Positions 13,966 through 22,551 of a stretch of DNA of 64,000 nt are shown here, piece by piece. The position numbers and the translations under genes are program-made. The DNA comes from Pocillopora verrucosa (lineage: Eukaryota; Cnidaria; Anthozoa; Scleractinia; Pocilloporidae). The DNA lies in the NCBI RefSeq assembly GCF_036669915.1, contig NC_089320.1:3514629-3578628 (forward strand), written 5' to 3'. Within the stretch, counting starts at the first letter, position 1. Each line of letters opens with the position of its first letter. Below the pieces are notes generated by a model. That model searched no databases, was not told the origin of the DNA, and was given only the letters and a program-made list of their open reading frames with translations.

Positions 13966-14191
13966 TTAACCTATTAACTCCCAAGATCTCATTTACTAAT
14001 GCTCCTTACTGTCATGACAAAGAGTTATTGTAATGTCAGTTGGGAGAATTTTGGTATTGGATCTAACTGTATAATCCCCTAACTGATAGTTTTTCTTTTA
14101 TTCTCACCTACTTGGTTCTGGCCTTGATATTGTATTGATATTGATAAGTGAGAAATTCATATCTTGGTCACTCATGGGAGTTAAAGGGTAA
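13966..14191 (+). repeat. MITE family 2
   Basis: Full-length copy with ends ATTAACCTATTAACTCCCAAG and CATGGGAGTTAAAGGGTAAAG, about 370 bp upstream of the RING-CH exon. Confidence 0.75.
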
Positions 14192-15276
14192 AGCCAGTCC
14201 CACCTCGCCATTGCCCTGTTTGGGTGACTGTTTAATACAAGTTTGACTGTAGTTATCCACTTCACAGTGAAGGTCCTTTGTTATATTGTTGATATGATTA
14301 GCAACTGTGGATTAACATTTGATCATTTTGGTTTTATATGAACTTAACTGATAAATAAAATGTAAATTTGCTGTCAGAAAGAGTTTCTAAAGTGCAGAAG
14401 GTGTAAGCTTCCAAGGAGTGGAGGTTTTTCTCAGAAGAAATTTTAAACCAGGACGGATGCTGGCTCCAATTTTGTTTCCTCTTTTGTGTAGACCAGACCT
14501 TTCACCTTTCAATGTTGTACAGAGAATAATAAGCTTTAATTTCTCTCTTTACCATGTGCCTCAGAATTCCCTTGCTGGAAGACAGCAACGACAACAGAGA
14601 GTCTACAACATGATGAAAGACCTTCAGCAGAAGCATTTAGTCAATATTATACAAGGCAAAATAACCGATCAGGAAAATTCTGATCTGTCTGAGTCGCAGA
14701 GCATCTGCCGTATTTGCCATTCTTCAGGGAAGAACCCCTCATAACTCCATGCTACTGTTCAGTCTCACAAAACATGTGCATGCATCATGTCTGTTGACAT
14801 GGTTTAAAAAAGAAGTGAAGAACACCTGTGAATTGTGCCGGCATAAAGTGGATATCAATAAAAAGTGAAAGCCGTATGCTGAGGTAATTTTTGATTTCAA
14901 GCCTTTTGCTGTCGAGGCTATCAATACTGCCAATCTTTATTTTACCATCCTTAACATTTTTGTTTTTCATTGTCAGAATCATCATCCTTTTAGTTGCTAT
15001 CATCATCATTACTGCCATTATCATCGTCTTCATCATCGTCACCACCATTGTTATCTTTGCTATACCCCTCCCCCCTTGCTCTTCTACTCTTTCCTCCCCT
15101 TCCCAGTACTCTTTGAACTGTTGTTCTTCTCTTTTCCTATATGCTTGTTTGGAAATAGAGCAAACAACGGAGCTTGATAGAATTAGGATTTTCTTTCTTT
15201 ACTGAATAAAATAGGGGAAGCATGACAGTGAGCCACTAACACTATTGAATTTCTTTAAAACCAAACTTAGAGCCAT

Positions 15277-15916
15277 ATCCTCATACTCTTTCTAAACCCA
15301 ATTTGTTTGGCGCGAGAGTATCCTCATACTCTTTCTAAACCCAATTTGTTTGGTGCGAGAGTATCCTCATACTCTTTCTAAACCCAATTTGTTTGGCGCG
15401 AGAGTATCCTCATACTCTTTCTAAACCCAATTTGTTTGGCACGAGAGTATCCTCATACTCTTTCTAATTCCAATTTGTTTGGCATGAGAGTATCCTCATA
15501 CTCTTTCTAAACCCAATTTGTTTGGCATGAGAGTATCCTCAGACTCTTTCTAAACCCAATTTGTTTGGCGCAAGAGTATCCTCATACTCTTTCTAAACCC
15601 AATTTGTTTGGCATGAGAGTATCCTCATACTCTTTCTAAACCCAATTTGTTTGGCACGAGAGTATCCTCATACTCTTTCTAAACCCAATTTGTTTGGCAC
15701 GAGAGTATCCTCATACTCTTTCTAAACCCAATTTGTTTGGCGCGAGAGTATCCTCATACTCTTTCTAAACCCAATTGTTTGGCGCGAGAGTATCCTCATA
15801 CTCTTTCTAAACCCATTTGTTTGGCGCGAGAGTATCCTCATACTCTTTCTAAACCCAATTTGTTTGGCGCGAGAGTATCCTCATACTCTTTCTAAACCCA
15901 ATTTGTGTGGCACAAG
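15277..15916. repeat. 43-bp minisatellite, about 15 copies
   Basis: Head-to-tail unit beginning ATCCTCATACTCTTTCTAAA and ending TTTGGCGCGAGAGT. Copies differ mainly at the GCGCGAG position (GCGCG, GCACG, GCATG, GCGCA), with a one- or two-base loss in two units near 15775 and 15815. It lies in the RING-CH intron; a short (ATC)n-rich stretch precedes it at about 14975-15055. Confidence 0.95.
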
Positions 15917-15956
15917 ACAAAGAATTCCTTACAACTAATTTCAGATGTGTATGTCC

Positions 15957-16155
15957 GTAACCCTTTGCTTCCTAGAAGTGATTAATGTGTAACTTCTCCT
16001 TTTCATATCTATGCATTATCCAGCAAATAGATAATGAAAATACCTCTCAGTTTTTTATCTTGTTCTAACATCAAATCAATTCTCAAAACTTATGTAGAGA
16101 GAAATGTAGCTGGAGGGAAGAATTAGCAATGAGATCCTGGAAAGTCAAGGGATAA
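15957..16155 (+). repeat. MITE family 3
   Basis: Body GTGATTAATGTGTAACTTCTCC...TGCATTATCCAGCAAATAG...GAGGGAAGAATTAGCAATGAGATCCTGG; related copies at 53128-53342 and 60057-60270 and half a copy at 55080-55262. Shares its CCCTTTA termini with families 1 and 2. Confidence 0.7.
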
Positions 16156-17077
16156 AAGCCTCAGAAAACAGTTGTTGCTGATATATGCACTGTCTAGTCC
16201 AAAGTAATTTAGCATTTTCACTTCTAGTTCCATTGTTTCAAGGCTAACTTTGGTTTCTCTTCTTAACCTTAGTGGCGCAGACCAGAAGATAAGCCAACAC
16301 CAATAATCTGGTTCACTGTATTTGTTGTGGGACTTTTCCTGAATGTGTTCTCCATATCTGTGAGTGCTTCTGAACTTTGCACTTCAACAGCTTGTGTGAT
16401 ATTCTACGTAGTGAATGGATTTGGGATCATTCTTGATGCTGCTCTTCTTTACTGCTGGTGGACAAAATGTCTTTTTATTGGCGGAAATGGTGCGCACTTA
16501 ATCAGGAGTGGTCTATTGTGGTCGGTAATGGGCAGACTGCTCCACAGCGATGCAGCCGGGAGAAAGAATCAGTGGAAGGACTATACAAATTCCTCATATA
16601 GTTTGAACTGCAGTCCTTTTGTGCACAAGTTGCTTTGCTAATAACCAGTTCACCAACATCTTAGGTTGCTTCAACTCTTCAGTTGATTAGAAGTTGATCA
16701 GGTTCTGTCAATGAAATTGTCAAACATTTTGTAATATGTTAGCAAAACGACTGATGGACTTAAGCAAAGTTCCCTTTGATGTTGGTGCAACAACCTTAGA
16801 TGTTAGGGAACTGGTTGTTAAAAAAAAAATTGTAGGTGAAACAACCAGTTACCCAATGTAAAACTGCAACTACTTCTTAGAAATGGGTATGAAAGCCCTG
16901 TTATTCAAATTAATATAGTTAATTAATATATTGTATTATAGGTATTAAGTTTGAAAGTCGTGAAAATTGTAAGTGACAGATTCACATGTACATGTACACG
17001 GTATTGAATATTTGTTAACTTGTAAGAGAAACTTGATTAAAATAGGGTCAAGCAATTTTCAATTGTGTGTTAACTTA

Positions 17078-17467
17078 ACCTTTAACTCCCAGATCAAATT
17101 TGTAATTCTCCTTAATCCTTTACCCCTAAGAGTGACTAGCATCTAATTTCTCCTTACAATATCACCCCCAAATGACATATTAAGGTCATGAGAAGCTCTG
17201 GATAATGAAACAAATTCTCCTCACCAGCACCTTAGGGAATGTACAGAGAACAGTATGGAGAATATGCATATTAGTGTTCAGGGTAAAGGGTTTAAAGTCA
17301 ACCATACAATTCTTATGATGTTAGTGCAGAGAATTTAGGTTTGGATCAACTTTTTATCTCCAAATTTACATTTTTCTAAATTCTCATTACCTATCTAGTT
17401 AATATTGATATGGTTATTGTAAGAAGAAATTCTGTCTTGGTCACTCATGGGAGTTCAAGGGTTACTG
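17078..17467 (+). repeat. Nested MITEs: family 1 inserted in family 2
   Basis: Family 2 starts at 17078 (TTAACCTTTAACTCCCAGAT) and breaks at 17111 in ATTCTCC|TTAA. Family 1 occupies about 17115-17287 and ends AAAGGGT|TTAA. Family 2 resumes with AGTCAACCATACAATTC and ends near 17467 (GGGAGTTCAAGGG). The two TTAA borders are the expected target duplication. Confidence 0.75.
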
Positions 17468-17867
17468 GTAATTCCCATAAGTGATCAAGAAAGAATTTCT
17501 CCTTACAATATCAAGCAGATAAGTGATGGAAATAAAAAATATATCAATTAGGGGATTTTTTAGTTTATTCATACCAAATTCTCCAAAGTAAACATGTGTA
17601 CAGTGAAAAAACTAAAAATGATTGTGTATCATGAATAATTTGGCCGAAATTTGGAATGACTTGTCAAGCACTTATTCAAGGAAATAAGCCTCTTTCATTT
17701 AAGTGACAGGATGTGGAATTTTGGTCCAGGTTTAAAATAGGGTTGGAATAATTTTGTATTTCAATCTGAGACAGGGTAAAGGTTGATTTTAAGAAGAATT
17801 CTATCTCTACTGAAGAGAAAGTACCAAGGGGAGCTTCAATACAGGATATGAAACTATTTGAAAAAAA

Positions 17868-17893
17868 AAACAAAACAAAACAAAACAAAACGA
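17868..17893. repeat. (AACAA)n microsatellite
   Basis: A-run followed by five AAAAC-type repeats. The stretch 16642-18120 around it contains only this and the nested MITEs; no gene seen. Confidence 0.85.
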
Positions 17894-18118
17894 ACACTAG
17901 AAAAAAAACCTTATCCTAGCAACCGAATTTTTCCGCTTACAATCTCCAAAAGAACTTCAATAAAGTCAACAGAAAACTATTTCTTGTGACAGACATAAAA
18001 TCATAAAATAACAAAGTTTCCTGAGAGGTCCGAGGTTTGTTTGTTTTCTATGCAGTAAGTTTTGTATTTTTACTTCAATGTTATTGGTTCGTTTACCAAA
18101 AAAAGACAAAGGAATAAA

Positions 18119-18120
<2 letters not shown>

Positions 18121-18158
<38 letters not shown>

Positions 18159-18303
18159 AGAGTATAGCAGGTAATTTAGTGTTAACAACTGAGTTGAAAA
18201 CGTAAATTAGCCACCGTAAGGGCTAACGCTCGAAACGTCAGCTTTTTTACCCTTTACGGTGGCTAATTTACGTTTTCAAATCAGTTGTTAACACTAAATT
18301 ATC
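18121..18303. repeat. Palindromic MITE (GTAATTTAGTGTTAACAACTGA arms)
   Basis: Left arm from 18171 (AATTTAGTGTTAACAACTGA...AACGTAAATTAGCCACCGTA) is mirrored by TACGGTGGCTAATTTACGTT...GTTAACACTAAATT ending at 18300. The interior carries GCTAACGCTCGAAACGTCAGC. The same element is at 46220-46456 and a diverged relative at about 25301-25445. It lies just past the NLR 3' end. Confidence 0.85.
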
Positions 18304-18410
18304 TACAAAAAAAGACACTTTGATATCCTTTGTTCTCAATAAGCTTGTTCTTTGGTTCATTTTTCTTCATTCCGATAAGCACTTCACAAAATTAGTAATC
18401 TTTCTTTCAT

Positions 18411-18690
18411 TCACAACTTCATTGTCGCTGAGCTGGTTACCTCACATCTTGAATTGTAAATGGATAAGATAATCTTTTTTCCAGTTTTAACAATTATTTG
18501 TGAATTAGCGATGCTATATAAAAGGCGACAGTTAGACTGACTATTGTTAATTAAATTCTCTGCGTGTCGTCTACCTGCCTCTGTGATGTCATGATTAAAT
18601 GTGAGGTATAACGTGAGTAGCTGACAGTTTTTGTTGTTGATAGCTTCAGCCAAGTGCTGTGCTCCAGTGTCTGAGATGTTATTTTTCTGA
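18411..18690 (-). pseudogene. Continuation of NLR LRR region in another frame
   Basis: Past the NLR stop the LRR pattern resumes at once in a frame shifted by one: NNISDTGAQHLAEAINNKNC, then LYLTFNHDITEAGRRHAENL, and a weaker tail to a stop at 18411. The shift sits in the run TTTTT at 18682-18686 (plus strand); four T would keep the frame and add about 90 residues. Either a real truncation of the LRR tail or a homopolymer error. Confidence 0.8.
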
Positions 18691-21600
18691 GAGGATTAAC
18701 GTGCGTAGCTGACAGTTTTTGTTGTTGATGGCTTCGGCCAAGTGCTGTGCTCCAATGTCTGAAATGTTATTTGTTGCGAGGTCTAACGTGCGTAGCTGAC
18801 AGTTTTTGTTGTTGATGGCTTTAGCCAAGTGCTGTACTCCAATGTCGGAGATGTTATTTCTTGGAAGGTATAACGTGCGTAGCTGACAGTTGTCGTTGAT
18901 GATGGCTTCAGCCAGGTGCTGAGCTCCAGTGGCTGTGATGTTATTATTTGACAGAAGTATCGCGCGTAGCTGACAGTTGTTGTTGAGGGCTTTAGCTAAG
19001 AGCTGCGCTCCAATATCTGAGATGTTATTTCCCCAGAGACCTAACGTGCTAAGCTGGCAGTTGTTGTTGTTGATGGCTTCAGCTAAATACTTTGCTCCTT
19101 CGTCTGTCAATTGATTTGCTGCGAGGTTTAACCAGCTCAGTTGAGCTTTACTACATTTTAACAACTTACAAATCTCAAAACAACCTAACGGACCAAAGTT
19201 ATTGCAATCCAATTCTAAATGTGAAATTTGTTGAACATTCTTAATTACAGTAACTAATGAAGCACCATCAACAGGTGTGAGTTGACAAAAATTAAACTTT
19301 ACAAAATTAAAGTTAATTTGTTGTAGTTTTCTCTGAACTATTTCCTCCATCTTACTACTTTCGTTAGCACATTTAAATAATGTCACTGCTAAACGGTTTT
19401 TATCTTTAGTCGGCCAACAAGTTACTTTCCTTCCCCTCGTTTCCTCTGTCCACTCTTCGTGGCTTTCTATCACTTCAGTTTCCACAGGAAGAAGGTCTGT
19501 GATGATTTCGCTAGGTAGTTTTTCTTTCTCGTTCATTAGTCCTGCTAGAAACTGAAAAACCAGCTGCCATTTGCCGTCCTCTATGTTCATAGAAACAAAG
19601 TTCCTTAATTCTGTTTCACTCATGTTTGCCAGGTGCCTTGCAGCGAAAAACTCCTGCACTGTTAAATGAATGAAACAGAATTGTTGTTCACGTTTTAACG
19701 GGGCAGTTTCACGGTCGGGTAAGCGGTGAAAGAGAGCGCTACCTTCCATTCCGCGTACTTCGTTTCCTCCAAAGATTAGCTTTCCATCTCTAATTCCTTC
19801 AAATGCCATTTTTTCCAGTTTCTCGAACTTCTTTTCAACGTCAAGGGGCAAATCGTCCGATTCAAAGTCTTCACGAGTGAAATCTTCGTCGCGGAATTCT
19901 TCGTTGTGTCTTAAGTAAAAGATTTTCACTGCTTTCTTGTAAATATCTGTTAATTTCGTTGGTAGGTTTAGACTCTTAGAACCATAGAACTTCACCATTT
20001 GAAAGAGAGTTGAGCAAATGATGAAGCAACTCGCAGGAACGTAGCATAGAGAGAGAACGTTCATGTTACCGCGAACGTGTCGCCATAATGTTTCGCCCGC
20101 ATACTTGTCCTCTTCAGCAAATTTGGTTACGTACTCTTCGACTTGTTCGGATGAGAAGCCGAGGATCTCAAAGACTTTGTCGAAAGAAAGACGTTCGATG
20201 CATGACAAAGCCGTAGGTCTTGTGGTTGTCAAAACGGCAGCTCCGTTGAGAAGTTTCCCAGTCGCAAGCTTCTCGTAAAGACCGTGAAGGGGCATCTTCT
20301 CGTCAACGCGGTTTCTGAATTGAGGCTTGAAGTTTTCCTTCCTGATCTTTGAGTTGTGTTTGAATTCATCGATTCCATCGAAAATAAGGAGAACTCTTTG
20401 GGGGTTCTCAAGGATGTAATTCCAGACTTCATCATCCATGTGATCTGAGGGGGAATGTTCTGACAATGTGAGCAGTTCCCTGAGGCTAAGGTCGGTTGCC
20501 GCGTTGAATGCTCTGAATTTGATTAAGAAAGTAGCATCAAAATGGATTTTGGCATCAGGTGTTTTAAGGAATACTTTGTTAAATGCCCAGTCTCTTAAAA
20601 TTTTGGAACAGCAAAGTGTCTTTCCGATTCCGGGACGACCAACAATCAACACTTTTCTGTCTTCGTTGTTGATAATGTCCTCCAGCCCTCTAGGTGTTAT
20701 GTTTTTCTCACCCGATCTGGCGTAGACTGCCAGTTTCTCCCATCTGTCTCCAGAAAAGTCATATTCGGCTCTGTCTGGAACAACGACAAGTTTTGTGTAA
20801 ATCTGATCTAGAGTCAAATGTTTAGCTGGGCGTCCTTCGCCGGGAGTACTTGAAAAAGGCGACCGGAGTTGGGGAGGCTGATTTGTCTCGTCTTTAATAA
20901 TTTTTTTTGTATTCTCGATGAATTCCTGAAGCGGTGGTTTTTGGAGTTGTTCAGGCTCGCTTGGCAGACGTGGAATGTTCGTTTCATGGTCTCTACTTTC
21001 CTCTACCTGGTGAAGTTCTTGTGGGACGTTCGTTCCTTCTTCTTTTCTTTCTTCTCGCTGCTTAGGTTCTTGTGGGAAGTCTCTTTCATGCTCCGTTCTT
21101 TCTATTTGCTGCTGAGGTTTTGGTTTTAACTCTGTCGAGGTGATAGCATTTTGCGAGTTGCCATGGGAGGGTTTCAGGTGAGCTTTTAGAAAGTTAGAAT
21201 TTTTCATAAAACTATTTTCTTTCCACGCACGTAGAAATAAATAGACGGTTTCCATCAGAATACCAAATAGAAAAATTCCGTTCACGATAAGGACAGCGCG
21301 CATCCAAGAGCTTTTCTTAGTCGCTCGTTGATTATGACACTCGTATGGGGAGTTTTGCATGACGCCAGTAGAATTCCTTGGCTGGTTCTCGCCAGAGGTT
21401 GGATAACAAGAAAAGCTGGAGGGAAAGTCCAGAGGATAAAGAACCTGAGTTTGTAGGACCATAAAGAGAACTCCTAAAACAACCCTCGTGAAAAGTTGAC
21501 AGCAGTAAGCGATAAACAGCTTTCTTCCAGCCTTCTCGTGGTCGGGCGACTGTCTCTCGAGATCACCGTTACGAGCGCTTAGCGACAGTTGATCGACTGT

Positions 21601-21909
21601 GGGGCCCACTATTCGGGAGTAAATAGCACAAACAGTTCCAATGAGGAAAAAGTTCATGATTACGAAGCCATAGGTAGGAAGAGCGTGTCTATTATACTGC
21701 TTCTCGTATAACTCGAAACATTTTCCACGGACTAGGTCGATGTTTTCACTCTTCGCCACGCCACAGCGGAAATCATACCTGGATTCGCCGTTTTCTGCGT
21801 CTGCAAAAATGCCAAGAAAGATTACACCGATCAGGATCCAAATAACAACTGCGGCATGGCTAACTTTGTTAAATGTTTTTGGTGCAATTAATTCCTTGAG
21901 ATTATCCAT
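18679..21909 (-). CDS. NLR receptor: four-pass channel-like N-terminus, NACHT, LRRs
   Basis: Single-exon frame of 1,076 aa. The start chosen is the ATG at 21909 (MDNLKEL); an in-frame GTG lies seven codons upstream. Four hydrophobic helices lie near residues 17-36, 79-99, 133-153 and 204-227. Loop 1 holds DFRC (C49) and C64, loop 2 holds C168 and C191 and an N-glycosylation site (NST, about 179). The C-x-NQRATKKS...ETVYLFLR end resembles connexin loop 2/TM4 by eye. A Glu/Pro/Gln-rich linker (about 240-365) leads to IYTKLVVV...AEYDFSGDRWE, usual before cnidarian NACHT domains. Walker A GRPGIGKT at 424-431; Walker B LLIFDGIDE at about 507-515; TTTRPTA sensor. LRRs of about 28 aa (LxLxxNNISDIGAQHLAEAI) fill the last ~200 residues. 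NLRs are cytosolic immune sensors that oligomerise on nucleotide exchange; membrane anchoring here is inferred. The frame stops inside an LRR at 18679-18681 (see tail entry). Confidence 0.93.
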   Translation of the reverse strand: MDNLKELIAPKTFNKVSHAAVVIWILIGVIFLGIFADAENGESRYDFRCGVAKSENIDLVRGKCFELYEKQYNRHALPTYGFVIMNFFLIGTVCAIYSRIVGPTVDQLSLSARNGDLERQSPDHEKAGRKLFIAYCCQLFTRVVLGVLFMVLQTQVLYPLDFPSSFSCYPTSGENQPRNSTGVMQNSPYECHNQRATKKSSWMRAVLIVNGIFLFGILMETVYLFLRAWKENSFMKNSNFLKAHLKPSHGNSQNAITSTELKPKPQQQIERTEHERDFPQEPKQREERKEEGTNVPQELHQVEESRDHETNIPRLPSEPEQLQKPPLQEFIENTKKIIKDETNQPPQLRSPFSSTPGEGRPAKHLTLDQIYTKLVVVPDRAEYDFSGDRWEKLAVYARSGEKNITPRGLEDIINNEDRKVLIVGRPGIGKTLCCSKILRDWAFNKVFLKTPDAKIHFDATFLIKFRAFNAATDLSLRELLTLSEHSPSDHMDDEVWNYILENPQRVLLIFDGIDEFKHNSKIRKENFKPQFRNRVDEKMPLHGLYEKLATGKLLNGAAVLTTTRPTALSCIERLSFDKVFEILGFSSEQVEEYVTKFAEEDKYAGETLWRHVRGNMNVLSLCYVPASCFIICSTLFQMVKFYGSKSLNLPTKLTDIYKKAVKIFYLRHNEEFRDEDFTREDFESDDLPLDVEKKFEKLEKMAFEGIRDGKLIFGGNEVRGMEGSALFHRLPDRETAPLKREQQFCFIHLTVQEFFAARHLANMSETELRNFVSMNIEDGKWQLVFQFLAGLMNEKEKLPSEIITDLLPVETEVIESHEEWTEETRGRKVTCWPTKDKNRLAVTLFKCANESSKMEEIVQRKLQQINFNFVKFNFCQLTPVDGASLVTVIKNVQQISHLELDCNNFGPLGCFEICKLLKCSKAQLSWLNLAANQLTDEGAKYLAEAINNNNCQLSTLGLWGNNISDIGAQLLAKALNNNCQLRAILLSNNNITATGAQHLAEAIINDNCQLRTLYLPRNNISDIGVQHLAKAINNKNCQLRTLDLATNNISDIGAQHLAEAINNKNCQLRTLILSEK

Positions 21910-22551
21910 TGTTAGCGTTTGTATTCTCACTGTTTTCGATTAGATGAAAATCGCATTATGTCGCAAGTTGAAATAATGAAAGAATGATGTCATTGCTCCA
22001 GATTTTATGGTTTATTTATGGAAAGAACAACAATTTCTATTCTCGGCAAAGTCACGGCTGCCAACGAGAAAATGTTTTGTTTACACATGCCATCTTTTTC
22101 TCGAATATTCAGGAAGCTGATATGGGAAACTGAGACAGGAAACTGAAATGGACACATGTGCTGCTAGATTTAATCAGAACAAATAGACAATTGCAAGTAT
22201 GGCGAAGACTTTTGCTTTCTAAGGCAAATAGAACGTGGCTTGTAGTAGCTTCACCACAAAAGAAATAATGACTTATCACTAAACATTTACCTTCACCACC
22301 CTCTTCCACCAAGGCCAAAGTGATTTACTGACTAAGTGTGTGCCTCCAAAATCCTGCTCAGGAGCTAGGGAATTTTATCAGGCTTCTTTTCTGCGATTGC
22401 TTTCATTGCAGTTAGCCTCCAAAAATCTTTTCTCAAATTCTACCTTACTGGCACTTAATTTCACGGATACGGCATTTCGCGGGGTTTATTTTCGTGATTT
22501 CAACCGACAAGGCCAGCAATTATGAGAAAAGGCATTAAATCTCGCGCCGAT
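21910..22551. other. NLR upstream flank
   Basis: About 640 bases between the NLR start codon and the transposon. AT-rich, no recognisable exon. It should contain the NLR promoter; no specific binding site can be named. Confidence 0.4.

Larger units (their letters stand above)
14565..16641 (+). pseudogene. RING-CH (MARCH-type) E3 ubiquitin ligase, disrupted as read
   Basis: Two exons. Exon 14565-14883 follows a good acceptor (TTTACCATGTGCCTCAG). It encodes a basic helical stretch (NSLAGRQQRQQRVYNMMKDL) and then the C4HC3 RING-CH finger: CRICH, ITPCYC, KHVHASCLLTWF, CELCRHKVDIN. Exon 16273-16641 (WRRPEDKPTPIIWF...) encodes two hydrophobic segments, about VFVVGLFLNVFSISV and FYVVNGFGIILDAALLYCWW, giving the usual membrane-anchored MARCH layout. 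These ligases ubiquitinate membrane proteins in the endosomal/secretory system. Three defects: one base seems missing in the CCCC run at 14735-14738, one near G14762, and TGA at 14866-14868 interrupts KK|KPYAEW before the donor. Either a decaying gene or sequence errors. The 5' exons were not found. Confidence 0.72.

Noticed and set aside
20063-21129. Plus-strand frames opposite the NLR
   Set aside because: Shadows of the NACHT-LRR coding sequence, which has clear motifs.
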